A stretch of 50,261 nucleotides of DNA from contig NZ_CM020866.1 in NCBI RefSeq assembly GCF_009866525.1, positions 1,888,351 through 1,938,611 on the forward strand. Reading direction: 5' to 3'. Position 1 is the first letter of the stretch. Each line of letters opens with the position of its first letter. This stretch comes from Spiroplasma poulsonii. GTDB taxonomy: Bacteria; Bacillota_I; Bacilli_A; Mycoplasmatales; Mycoplasmataceae. The translations under genes and the position numbers were made by a program. Below are positions 1-10,922 of this stretch, piece after piece. The notes beneath the pieces are model-generated. The model saw only the letters and a list, made by a program, of their open reading frames with translations, was not told the DNA's origin and did no database searches.

Positions 1-356
1 TATTTTTAATTTAATACAACAGGAATATCAATTAATGTTGATGATAGTGCTTATGCAACATTAGAAAGTTTAAATAGAGAAAATATAATTATACTTTTGG
101 TCAATACATGAATTTTAAACCAGCACAAAAGCAGAAGTTTAAAATAAAACATCGTGTAGAAGCATTTACAATGTTAATAAATACTAATCAATTAAAATGA
201 TTATGAGAAAAATGTCCTGTAAGTAAAACCCAATATGAATTAATTCAATGAGAAGATAAACCCGATGTAAGAGAAGAACGAATGTTAGATTTATATGATG
301 ATACATTTGATAGTGATTTTTTATGCTTTACACTTTGAATTAATACCAATGGTTAA
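1..356 (+). pseudogene. Phage terminase large subunit, C-terminal end, frameshifted
   Basis: The 3' end of a gene that begins off the window. The first ~90 bases read in frame 1 (TGISINVDDSAYATL...). The rest reads in frame 3 from about position 78 and includes W-E-D-K-P-D-V-R-E-E-R-M-L-D-L-Y-D-D-T-F, typical of the end of a terminase nuclease domain, just before portal as in most tailed phages. The two frames do not join, so a one-base indel lies around 75-95. This is either real decay or a sequencing error. The terminase call rests on the motif and gene order. Confidence 0.55.
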
Positions 357-410
357 ACATAATAGTTCATCCGATTATAAATTATGACAACAAAGGGAGT
401 GATTAACTTA

Positions 411-679
411 ATGAAAAAAGATATTTATGTAATACATGATGAACGTGTAATAAATGCAAAAAGACCTTATATGTCTGTTTGTGGACAAGTTAAAAAAGAC
501 TTTGTCAAGAATTAAAAAAAGATAATATAGCAATATGTAAATTAAATTTATATAACGAATATATTAAGAAATATCAAAAAATTAAAGTATGTGTACAAGT
601 TTTATCAAATGAACCAAATTTATTAACAGTAAATATTATTAATTATGCACTTATTTTTAAAATTAAAGGAGCAAAATAA
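411..679 (+). pseudogene. Small phage gene, frameshifted, unknown function
   Basis: Starts at ATG 411 behind an AGGGAG ribosome site and reads 34 residues (MKKDIYVIHDERVINAKRPY...) to a TAA at 513-515. A second frame continues from about 495 (QELKKDNIAICKLNLYNEYI...) to a TAA at 677-679, three bases before the portal gene. Together they would give a protein of about 88 residues. No family recognised. The frameshift lies in the A-rich stretch around 500-520. Confidence 0.5.
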
Positions 680-681
680 CA

Positions 682-2073
682 ATGAATAATACTTTCCCTA
701 GTTTACCAAACTTAAATGATATTAATAGTGTTTTTAAAATTTTATAATTATGATTGAACTATTAATTTAGCAAATATTATTGCTCGCCATCAAATGCGAC
801 TAGTAAATGGTAAAGATATTTTATTTAAGTCTCATCGTAAAGACATTTTAGAAAAATTAAATTGATGATATGAAACTTATAAAATAAAAGAAAAATTAGA
901 TAAAATGAATTAACAGCCAGTTTAATGGGTAAAACTATCTTTGGTTTATTAGAAACTAGTGATGGCAATATTGATTTATGAATTAACCCATTTAACTTTA
1001 CTTCAAGAGTAAGCAAAATAAATGAAATTGAACAAGGTGCTGATATTTGATTAAATTATCATCAATCAGATAGTGGTTTTATTTTAAATTTAATTTGTAC
1101 CAAAGATAAAATAATTATTAAAGGTTGACCAAAAAATAATGAAGTAGTTGTTGGGCAAAGTAAAACACAAATTAAAGATGATGTTAGACCTGTTTTAGTA
1201 CAAGAATTTAAAAACAAATTAGGTATTGTCCCTTTTTGAGAAATGATTAATGAACCTAATCCATTATTTTTATCAACTTCAACAACATTAAACCCATGGC
1301 CTACTATGGCAAATTGTTATAAATTACAATTTGATTTAGAAGATAGTTTTAATATTAAATCAAAAGAAAGATGAGCAAATCGTACTCATTGATATGGGGT
1401 ATTAGATGATGATTTAATGACTGCTTATAACAAAGGCAATAAAAAAGTATTACAAGATGCTTTTGATGATATTTTTATTCAATCAGGTCAATCAGCAGTA
1501 GATGGTCAATTATCACAATCTTTACAAGTAGTACAAGGTACACCAACCTTAGAAACATATACCGAAGACGAAAAATCAATTATTGAACAAGTATATTTAG
1601 CATGTCATTTTTCTAGTCCTTTTGGTGATAAATCAGATAATGACCAAAATAAAACACAATCTTTATTAACTAAAACCAAAGATTTAGAAAAACAAGCATA
1701 TTTACAAGCATATCGTAAACAATATTATACAAAAATATTTGACACTGTTTTAAAATATTATGATTTATGAGATGGTACTTGTGAAAGACCTTATGGTTTT
1801 GATTTTGTTAGTGCTAGTTTAGTAGACCAAATGCGACAAAATGAATTAATTACTACTAGATTAGATAATGGCACAATGGAACCAATAAGAGCAATTACTG
1901 AATATGATAATATTGATGAATTAGAAGCAACTAAATATTTTGAAAAAATAGAAGCATGACAAGATAAAATGCAAGCCAAAGAAATTGAACATAATAATAA
2001 ATTAATGGAATATGATGAAACTGGTAATAATCAAAATGCTTTACAAGGTAGAACAGAAATTAAGGAGAATTAA
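682..2073 (+). pseudogene. Phage portal protein, two frameshifts near the 5' end
   Basis: The encoded protein would be about 460 residues and form the dodecameric portal vertex through which DNA is packaged. It starts at ATG 682. The frame changes near 745 (TAA at 745-747) and again near 912 (TAA at 910-912). From there to TAA 2071-2073 it is open, reading several TGA as Trp. The C-terminal part (residues QSLLTKTKDLEKQAYLQAYR and following) has the charged helical look of portal stem and crown regions. The position after terminase and before capsid genes supports the call. Two indels in the first 230 bases suggest inactivation or poor base calls. Confidence 0.6.
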
Positions 2074-2076
2074 CAA

Positions 2077-5000
2077 ATGAGTGGAATTAACCCAGGGGTT
2101 ATCGAAGAATTAAGAAGACAAGCCCATGATACTTTAATAGATATTAGAGAAAATATACGAGATAACAGACATTGAATGGTATTTCCTTTTAATGTTTATA
2201 GTTCATATATTCCTGATACTGAAACAGGTTGAAAACCTAATAATGCTAAACCAAGTGATTATGGTAGTTATTCACGCATATTTGATAATATGGAAAGTAC
2301 TATTGCACAATGACAAGATAGTTTAAAAATAGTCCAAAAATATAAAGGTGAAGAAATTAATATCTTAACCGTTGATGATTTTAAAAATCAACCTATTAAT
2401 TCCACTATATGAGCCAATAATGAAACACCTTTTGCGATAAAATTAAAAGATGAAAATAATAATGTTTATTGAAAATTAATTGATGGTGAAAACATTTATG
2501 ATGTTAATAAAATGTTAGAATACTTAAAGCAATATAAATTAAGTTATTTTATGAATAATGATAATAAAGCAGATAACTTTTATACAAAAGAAGTTAGGGT
2601 TGGTAAATATTGAGATGCTTATATGATTGATGATAGAAGTTCAATTCAATTTGGTGAAGCCAAATTTGAGCAAGTATTTACACAGCAATCCACCGAAAGA
2701 CAATATACTTTATTAATTTTAGATGAAAATGCTGAGAAATTGAATATTAATGATTATTATAATTTTTATACTGTATTTAATGACCGTGGTTTAAATATTG
2801 GTGGGGGTAATATAAATACTGCACCCCAAGATAGACAATGATTATATCCATCAAATGTTATTAATTATTATTCACCTTATGATGGCAGTTTTTTATGACA
2901 AGAAATTACCTTTTCAAGTATTAATGACAAAATTAGTCATAGTGGTTTATCAGTAAGACAATTTATTCAAACAAGTGCCCCGGGCGAAGGTTATTGTTTT
3001 CCTAAAATAACTTATAATAAAAAACTAAATAAAGGTATTGTTGAATTAGATGAGGTTTTATTAAAAGACCCAGGGGTTAGAGCAATGGCAGTTAAATTTT
3101 ATGGTAATCCGATCTTTTTTGATATGCCCGTTATTGGCCGACCAATTATTAAAGGTCAATTTAATAAAAAAGTTATGAATTCAAGAGATTTATTAATGTA
3201 TAACATGTATCCTTGTCCACCCGACAAAGTTAATAATTATGCATCACCAGAAGTAAGCTGATATAACATTCAAGGTATTCAACCAACAATGATAACTGGT
3301 TATGAAGATTGAAAAAAAGATATGGAAAGTAGATATGATTTTTGAAAACAGAAAAATAGTGAGGGCATTGTTATAACCGACCCCACTACTACATCAGCAA
3401 CTAATTCTAGTGTTGGTAGAAATATTCATAAAGAAGATAAAAACTCTAAATTTTATTGATCTAAAGATTGAAAAATAACACCACCAAACAAAATAAAAGT
3501 AAATGGCGGTAATGTTGATAATATTATTAGTACTCAAGCATCATCATATTTTAGAAGAAAAGATGAATTTGGTAATACAGTAGGTCAAGTTCAAATTGAA
3601 TATAGCAAAATGGGTTCATGTAATGTTTGAGATATTTTAAATATGAATAATTTTATTAATCGCCAAGTTACCGTATTACCTTTAAACTATACTCAAAAAT
3701 TATTATTTAATCCTTTTACGATACCGGGCGGTGTTGGTAAATTCTTAAACTTTATTTCCTTTGGTATTCCATGAGGATGAGTAATTAACAAAAATGAAAA
3801 ATCATGACCTAATTTTCAATGATTAAATGGCTTTATGAGTGCTAATATTTATAGTTTTTATAATGATGCATTTTGATCTGAAAATTCAAAAGGTAAGGGT
3901 TATTTACCCTTTGAAATATTTAGAGAACAAGGAAACGACAAAGTTGGTGCTATATTTGGTGCAAATGCTACTAGTTTTAGTTTTACTACTTTATTAACTG
4001 ATAAATTAAAAGGTCCTGTTTTAACTAAAGATGGTAAACCAACAAGTGAATTAATTTATTCAACTTATAATTTAAAACAATTAAATCAAAAAACTAACCA
4101 AGTTTATTTAATTAATGAAAAAACCAAAGCAATTGAAGCTCAAACACCAGTTAGTGATAGTGAATTAGATAATGATTTAGAATTTTTACAAACACCAGAT
4201 GGTACAAATTGTAGTTATATAATTGATATGTTTTCAATTCAAGCATTATATAAAGGTAATTTTGAAATTATCTTTTATGCGGATAATCCGTTTACTAATA
4301 ATGAAGAAGATTATTTACTATTATCAGTATGAAGCTTTCGTGGAAAAACAAAAAGTACATTAAATAATTATTTACGCGATATGACAACTAATTATAAAAC
4401 TAGTTTTTTACTCCCACATGATTATGAAATACCAACATTTAATTATCCGCAGTGTGTATTACCACCAGTACCATATAACTATGAACCTTATACCAAAGAT
4501 ATTTGAGATGCTAAAACAGGACAAGCATTAAAAACTAAAATTACAGCACCACCACAATGTAAAAAAGCACAACATTATGGTACTACTGTTAATTTATTTT
4601 CTGATGAATTTAATGAAGGTTATTGTGAAATCGAAATTGATTTAAGACAAATTGACCCAACAATTCAAAGTATTAGTAAATTTAAAGATGCTTATAAAAC
4701 AATAGAAATAAGTAATCTTAATAATTTACAAGTTAGGTGTTTTAAACCTGAAATAGAGCGATTTATTAAGTATAGAAATATTAATCTTCTAGGCGGGGCT
4801 AATAGTTGCGATTTTAATAGTGGTTTATTGTCTAATATAACTTTAAAAAGGGAAGGTTTACCACAAAATGATAATATTAATTTTGATAATACTATAACTT
4901 TATATACTGATAATATAACTAATGAAGTTCAAACATTCTCTACTGCTTCTACTACTGGTTTACCAAGTGGAAATTATAAAAGCATTTATTATACAGAAAA

Positions 5001-5280
5001 AAGTGGAGCAGTTAATTTTTTACTTCAAATAACAAAATTATCTGATAATGATGATAATAAAATTAAAGAAACATATTTACAAGCATATTATACTAATGAT
5101 ATGAAATTAAAAATTAGATTATCAAAAGTATTATTTGCTCAGTTATTATTGTTGGCTCAAATTAACTTAAATTATGCAGGTAATAATAAAGATATAACAA
5201 TAGACCTTAATGCTTTGGGTGTATTAAATATCGTAAATAACAGTGATAATCCTATTAAAATCACAATTACACCAAGGTAA
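2077..5280 (+). CDS. Large phage structural protein, 1067 aa, unknown
   Basis: One uninterrupted frame of 1067 residues (TGA = Trp) starting four bases after the portal stop, behind AAGGAG. It is rich in Asn, Tyr, Trp and Gly, has no signal peptide, no clear membrane segment and no coiled coil, and ends in a beta-rich stretch (residues ~920-1067). It lies in the late operon between portal and the scaffold/capsid pair, so a virion role (tail knob, tail spike or head-tail joint) is likely. I do not recognise a family. The long intact frame beside three broken genes indicates selection or only recent damage upstream. Confidence 0.75.
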
Positions 5281-5307
5281 AAGAAAAAGAAATGTAAAAT
5301 CTCTTTT

Positions 5308-5829
5308 TTATTCTCCTTTAACTTTTACATTACCATCGTTATCAACAATTAAATCAGGTTCTTGTTTAGTTAAATTTCAACGATATACTGAATTAATATA
5401 CTTACTTTTACTACTTCAAGGGATTTTTATATTTTCTGAAAAAATATCTGTTGTTAAAACTGGAAAACTAGAATCGATATAAAAGTATAAAGATAATGTA
5501 GAATTATTTAATTTATCAATTTTTTTTTCATTTCCATCTTCTAATTTTGTATCATTATTAAACTTACTTAAATATCATTTTTGATTTTTATCACCACACC
5601 ATACTACATAATAATATTTATCATCAATCTCATTAAATGGCTTTTCTTGTGGTGCTATTCATTCTAAATTATCTTTAATTTCTTGGTTAGTAGTATTTAT
5701 TTTGTTTTCTTCTTTTTCTTTTTTTAATTTTTCTAACCATAATTGATCTTCAGTTTTACACCCAACTAAACTTGTTGTACTTGTTGCTACTAATGAGATT
5801 ACGCCAATTATACTTAATAATCTTTTCGT
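5308..5829 (-). CDS. Prophage cargo lipoprotein with ACG in place of its start codon
   Basis: Encodes 173 residues: a lipoprotein signal peptide (KRLLSIIGVISLVATSTTS) with lipobox LVGC, then a charged, Trp-rich exported domain ending VKVKGE. The codon where Met is expected reads ACG (5827-5829), nine bases after a good AGAGGA ribosome site (5839-5844). The only upstream in-frame ATG is at 5887-5889, inside the preceding gene, and would add 20 hydrophilic residues before the signal. The gene lies 19 bases after the ARP-like gene on the same strand, probably as its operon partner, and runs opposite to the phage late genes. It may be silent, start at ACG, or carry a base error. Confidence 0.6.
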
Positions 5830-5848
5830 TTGATTATTTCCTCTTTTA

Positions 5849-6853
5849 TTATCAATTAAGTGAGTATATTGAAACCGTATAATTAACATTTATATTTCCC
5901 GTATAAGTATTTGTATCAAAAGAATTGATAATTGCATTGTTATTACTAATATTTTCAACGTTAATTTTTGTGATATCTAAATTGCTATACATTTCTTTTA
6001 GTTTATTTTTAATTTGTTGTTTTGTTGGATTAGATAAATTTTCAGTTTTAAATTCACCTAAATTATTATTTGTAATAATTTTATTTAAATTAACATTAGA
6101 TATAAAAGTAACGACTACTTTACCACTTAAAATATCTTTTCTTTTAAAATTTATTTTTGCATTTGCTGTTGTTATATCACTAACTTCAAAATCATTTATA
6201 CTATTTTCTAAATTTTTATTTAATTCTTTTAATTTATTTTTAATTTCTTGTTCTGTTGGTTTATTAACACCATTAATTCTAATTAATCCTAATTCAGTGT
6301 TTTTAAAAACTGATTTTACTGGGTTACTATAATTAACATTTATTTCACCAGTATAAATACTTGTATCATTTGTTTTAACTTTGGCACTATTTAAACTAAT
6401 ATTTGTAATATTAATTTTTGAAATATCTAATTTAGGATTAAAAAGTTTTAAGGATTCTTGAACAATTTGGTTTGGTGTTCATCCACCAATTGAAAAATCT
6501 ATTTCTCCCAAATTAGTATTTGTAATAACTTTGTTTATTGGTACAGATTTATTAACTGTAAAATTAATTGTTTTTTTACCACTAAAACCATCTATAGCGA
6601 TTACGGCACTATTTTCAGTAATTTCTGTAACATTAATTTTATTAATATTTAATTTGGGATTTAATTCCACTACTTTTTCTTTGATTTGTTGTTCTGTTGG
6701 TTTATCAGCTCCATTAGTTTTAAAAATATGATTTTGTGTTTCTCTTTTACCTCTTATAGTTTGTTCTTTTTGATAAGGACTAGCGGCAATTGTTGTTGGT
6801 ACAGCACTTCCACTAATTGTTAATAAGCTTAATAAACTTAGTAATTTTTTCAT
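5849..6853 (-). CDS. Secreted/surface protein with four ~80-aa repeats (ARP-like)
   Basis: 334 residues. The start MKKLLSLLSLLTISG at 6853 follows AAGGAG by ten bases; the longer ATG at 6877 has no ribosome site. The signal peptide ends at about IAAS without a lipobox Cys, so the protein should be secreted or N-terminally released. Four repeats follow, each with a core like KPTEQEIKNKLKELNPKL ... INVxxIT ... Y-T-G-xI-x-V-N-Y. The signal peptide resembles those I remember from spiroplasma adhesion-related proteins. No C-terminal anchor is visible. It is antisense to the phage late genes, fitting a lysogenic-conversion cargo gene. Its promoter contains a TA repeat. Confidence 0.7.
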
Positions 6854-6888
6854 ACTTGTATTTCTCCTTCTTATCAATTTCTATTGAC

Positions 6889-6921
6889 ATTATATATATA
6901 TATATATATATATACAAGCAA
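6889..6921 (-). promoter_or_regulatory. Promoter of the ARP-like gene with (TA)n in the spacer
   Basis: On the minus strand TTGCTT (6916-6921) and TATAAT (6889-6894) frame a spacer of 21 bases made almost wholly of TA repeats. The optimum is about 17, so loss of two TA units would make a strong promoter. Assignment of the -35 box is inference. Confidence 0.5.
6891..6914. repeat. (TA)12 dinucleotide microsatellite
   Basis: Twelve uninterrupted TA units about 40 bases upstream of the ARP-like start codon. Such tracts change length by slipped-strand mispairing. Confidence 0.9.
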
Positions 6922-7032
6922 AATTATGAATTATTTTAAAAATTTTATCTTGAAAAATAGTTCTTATTACACGTTTTAAGGTTTAAATTAGCAACAAAAT
7001 ACATTAAGTTTAGTATTTGTTTATAAAAAGTA

Positions 7033-7060
7033 TTGTATTTATAAACTATGGGTGTATAAT
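7033..7060 (+). promoter_or_regulatory. Promoter for scaffold-capsid genes
   Basis: TTGTAT (7033-7038), 16-base spacer, TATAAT (7055-7060), about 88 bases upstream of the scaffold ATG. It would restart late transcription after the antisense cargo genes. The leader has a short perfect hairpin, CTTGTT-AATCG-AACAAG (7107-7123). Confidence 0.6.
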
Positions 7061-7147
7061 TAAATTATGAGTTTAATCTTTTTCCATAAAAAAGAGTTTA
7101 TGCTGACTTGTTAATCGAACAAGGATAAAAAAAGAGGAGTTTATAAA

Positions 7148-7609
7148 ATGGCGCTTACAAAAGAACAATTAATAGAACAAGGTTTAAGTGAAGAAATTGC
7201 AGAAAATATCTTAAATCAGTTTAATAATGAAGCCAAACAAATTAGAGAAAGTGTGCAAAAACGCGAAGATGTTATATCAAAAGAAGACTTTATTAAATTA
7301 TCTAATGAATTAGATGAATTAAAAGCATTTAAAGATATTCCATCAACTAAAATTGAAGATATTAAAACTAATTTAGATAAAGTTAGTGGTAATTCTTTAA
7401 GTGAAAGAATGCAAACTTTAAAAGAATTAAAACCTGATTTGTTTGTTGAAGAACAACAATCAATTTCACCAACTAATTTTATTAAAGATATGATTGAAAA
7501 TTCAGTTGAAAATAAAAATGATGAAATTGAAATTATTAAAGAAAAAGGAGCATATACTCCTGATGAAATTAAAAAATTAACTGATTATACACTTAAAAAC
7601 CTTAGATAA
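7148..7609 (+). CDS. Probable phage capsid scaffold protein
   Basis: 153 residues, highly charged and almost entirely helical (Glu, Lys, Asp, Asn rich), behind AGAGGAG. It has no membrane segment or enzyme motif. The small size, helical composition and place directly before the capsid gene match scaffolding proteins that guide procapsid assembly and then leave. The C-terminal basic tail (TLKNLR) fits the capsid-binding end seen in other scaffolds. Identification is by position and character rather than sequence family. Confidence 0.6.
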   Translation: MALTKEQLIEQGLSEEIAENILNQFNNEAKQIRESVQKREDVISKEDFIKLSNELDELKAFKDIPSTKIEDIKTNLDKVSGNSLSERMQTLKELKPDLFVEEQQSISPTNFIKDMIENSVENKNDEIEIIKEKGAYTPDEIKKLTDYTLKNLR

Positions 7610-7624
7610 TAAGGGAGTGAAATT

Positions 7625-9025
7625 ATGGCAACAATTAATTTGCCACAAGTACCTTTTACATTGGAAGGTAATACAACAGACCAAAAAGCGTATGTTGATA
7701 TGGTTAATGCTTTATTGCGTGGACCTTTATATAATGAATATGCAAGTATTATGCAATATGCAACTGCAACTGCTGAACAAGTTGCTTGATTATCTAATGC
7801 GGGACAAGCATTATATAATTTAACTCATCGTGTGGTATGACAAAATGATTATTCATTACCAAATGGTGGAGCAACTCAAACAATGGGATTAACAAGAATT
7901 CCAGTTCCTATTGATAAGAGATTTAATTTAAAATTAATGAATGAGGCTTTTGACTTGGCATTAATAGAACAAAATATTAAAAACGGTGTTATTGCTGATG
8001 CTATTTCTAGTGTTGTACAGAATAAATTTGTTAATTTAGAATGTGAATTAATTCAGGCTATTTATGATTATTGTTTAGCAGATGGTCAATATGAAGTAAT
8101 TCCATTTCGTAGTTATACAGCAGAAAATGCTGATGATGCAAATAAGGCATTCTTTACATTAAATGAAACTTTGATTGAATTAACAAATCAAATTAGTAAT
8201 TTATATTTTGGATTGCCAACTGATAAAATGTTTATGGTTTTAGGACGAAGAGCCTATTTAGGATTAACACCTGCTTATTTAAAAGTAATTGGTTCACAAG
8301 CTCAATTAAAAGCAATGGTTAATGGTGAATTATATGAAAATACTGCAATGGGAATTCCAGTATCAAAAAGTTTTCATTTAGAAAAAACATATACAAAAGG
8401 ACAAGTTAACCGTGATAAAGGTTATAATTTTACTAATGTAAATGGTTTAATTATTAATAAACAAGTATGAGCTTATCCAATTAATATGGATACTATTCAA
8501 CAAGTTTTAGATAATGATACTGCTAACCCTAAATGAATTGGTAAAGTACAATATGCAACACCAACTATTTTATATCCTAAAACATGTAAAATTATTTTAG
8601 AAAGACAACCAACAGAAGCAGAAATTAAACAAGCATATGATAACGTAAACAAAACATTTAGAGTACCAGTGGATTATATTATTAATCAACCAAAAAATAA
8701 TCAAACTACACCACCAATACCAAATATTTCTAAAATAGATATTAGTAAAATTAATAAATTAGATGACACAATCGTTAATTTGCCAGACCCCAAAGATGTT
8801 AGTGCTGGATGATTAAAACCTAAATTGCAAGATGTTGTTTTAAAAGCGGTAAAAGCAGTAAATAGTTCTTTAACTGAAAGTGATTTTGATTATTCTATTA
8901 CACCAAAAGGTAGTGACTGACCAATAGATATTACAAATGATAAAATTGTTGAAGTTGTAATTGAAGGTAAAAATAATGCTGTAGGTAAAACAAAAATCAT
9001 TGAAGCATTAATTAAAAACTCTTAA
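7625..9025 (+). CDS. Major capsid protein with spiralin-like C-terminal domain
   Basis: 466 residues, starting 15 bases after the scaffold stop behind a GGGAGTG site. Residues 1 to ~365 look like an all-in-one capsid protein (TLEGNTTDQKAYVDMVNALL near the start; VLGRRAYLGLTP and GIPVSKSFHLEK near residues 200-255). A linker rich in Pro, Gln, Asn and Thr follows. Residues ~380-466 form a separate module: PDPKDVSAGWLKPKLQ, DVVLKAVKAV, ESDFDY, IVEVVIEGKNNAVGKTKI. From memory this parallels the repeated domain of spiralin, the main spiroplasma surface lipoprotein (ANVLKAVQGV, AADFQF, then VxVxI and VG-T). It would be displayed on the capsid exterior. The capsid role is inferred from order, size and the preceding scaffold. 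Confidence 0.75.
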
Positions 9026-9031
9026 TAAAAA

Positions 9032-9949
9032 ATGAATTTATTAATATTACGAATTTTAACATTATTAGCAGAGAATTTAGGTAATAAAACAGTAGTAAAT
9101 AAGTTTGTTAATTTAATTAATAAAGTTAATAAATTTGCTTCATATTATGCAAATCCTTTACAAAAGATTACAAGTAAGATTGAAGATATTTATAAATGAT
9201 TAGATCCATTTACTTATTTAGATTTAATTAAAAAAGGTCATAAAAAAGAAATACAACAAATATTAAGTCAATTAGAAAAAGATAATAATATTAAAAATAG
9301 AGAACAATTTAAAAATGAAAATTATCTAAATACTAATTGACAGCCTTTAAATAGTAGTTGACTTAATAGTGGTATGTTTAATATTACAAATAAATTAACA
9401 TTAACAGGTAATTTAACTATTTTAATATATACAAAAACAGCAAAACATCCGAAATTTTATGGTCCATATGTTTATCCTAGTGTTCCAGTTGAAATTTGAA
9501 AATTATTAAGTAATGCTGTATCTAATGCTGGAACATTGTTTTGGCGTTATTGATTAAGAAAATGATTACCTAGTCATTTAAGAAATTATATTAAAAAACG
9601 ATTGCCAAAAGCATTAAAAGAAAAATATTCCAAAGGAAATACTAAATTAACATTACCAACAGTTCAAAAATTACAACAAATTAAAAAGTTTATTAATAAT
9701 TTAAAAATTGGACATTTTAATTTTAATTTTGCTGGTGAAATTAATAATAAAAAATGGTATCGTGAACGCTGAAGTGATGTTAAAAATATTAAGAATTTAT
9801 ATAAAACACCAGTTAAAAATATGTTTTACAAAACTAATCAAACTATTAAAAAAATTAAGAAAACACAAAAAAATATTAATAGTTATAAGCCACGTAATTT
9901 AAAAAATAAATATCGTAATCAATTAAGGGGTGTTTTATATGGAAAATAA
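9032..9949 (+). CDS. Phage protein with KTSC-like domain
   Basis: 305 residues in the late operon; its stop overlaps the next start by 11 bases, implying translational coupling. The middle (about residues 128-175) has the order of a KTSC domain: a beta pair (LTLTGNLTILIYTKT), then YGPYVYPSVPVEIWKLL, SNAVSNAGTLFWRYWL. In KTSC proteins this is Y-x-Y-x-x-VP-x-x-V-x-x-x-L followed by A-x-S-x-G-x-x-F. The C-terminus is very basic, suggesting nucleic-acid contact. The role in the virion is unknown; a minor head protein or head-completion factor is possible. Confidence 0.55.
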
Positions 9950-10907
9950 TTTAAGTAATTTGTTATTTATAACAGTTGAAGATGTTAAAGCAAGTAAACT
10001 TTGACAACCTATTAATGATAGAAAACAATCTGCTTATAATGATAATTTAATTTATAATGCTATTTTAAAAACTAGTTTATGAATGGATAGATTATCAGGT
10101 GGAACAATTTCCGATAAAATAAATAAAAAAGATTTATTTCCCTGAGTAAAAAAAGATAATACTGGTTTAATTGAATATGATAAATGATTAAGTTATATTC
10201 AATCTGCTTGCTTATTAGCAGTTATAAATTGATATTTACCAAAAGGAGTTAATGATTTAACTGGTAGTGCTTCATTTTCACAAGGTGGTGTAGCATATTC
10301 ACAAACTAATGACCCAGAAGCAAATGAGAATATTACTCGTGATGTTAAAAATGCTTTAAAATTAGCAGGTGAAATAATTGATATTATATCTAGTAAAACA
10401 GTATCTAGACCTTATAATTATAGTTTAGATAATTATGCTCATCCATGAGAAGAAGAATATAAGCATATTAGTAAAAAAACTTTTTATCCAACATTATTAT
10501 TTTGATTAAAAGAACGATTACAAACAGATAATTCAATAAATATTACTTATCCTATTATTAATGATTTTAGTAAAATTGATTATAACGAATATATTAAGAT
10601 TAATATAAATGATTGAGAAGTTGTTGATACAAGTGATTTAGATAATACAAGGTATGATTATCAAATAAATAATTGAGATAAAGAAAATTATAAATATAAT
10701 ATTTGAATTAAAACAAGTAATCAAAATAATTATTATTTAGCAACATACAAAAATTTTATAGGAAAAATAACTATTGGGTCTGCCGAATTAGAAAGTCCTG
10801 TTTCTCATCGTGTAGAATTGGAAGATGACGGAATTATTTCTATATATACTGGTAAATTTGATGGAACAATTTCTTATTTACACATTGAAAGAAGAAAAGA
10901 TAGTTAG
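9939..10907 (+). CDS. Probable head-tail connector or adaptor protein
   Basis: 322 residues, starting inside the end of the preceding gene. The N-terminal half is helical (FITVEDVKASKLWQPINDRK, LWMDRLSGGTI, SYIQSACLLAVINWYLPKG), the pattern of small helical adaptors that bind under the portal. The C-terminal half is beta-rich and ends TISYLHIERRKDS, like a small jelly-roll or attachment domain. No enzyme motif and no signal. Late-operon position supports a structural role. The family is not recognised with certainty. Confidence 0.5.
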
Positions 10908-10922
10908 AAAGGATTTTAATTA

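Noticed and set aside
2077-5280. Several short separate genes suggested by standard-code ORFs
   Set aside because: All are in one frame separated only by TGA, which is Trp in this organism, so they are one 1067-aa gene. The same applies to the permease at 34.0-37.5 kb.
5925-6332. Plus-strand open frame rich in Leu, Ile and Phe
   Set aside because: It is the antisense shadow of the ARP-like repeat gene, whose minus-strand frame has a signal peptide, ribosome site and repeats.
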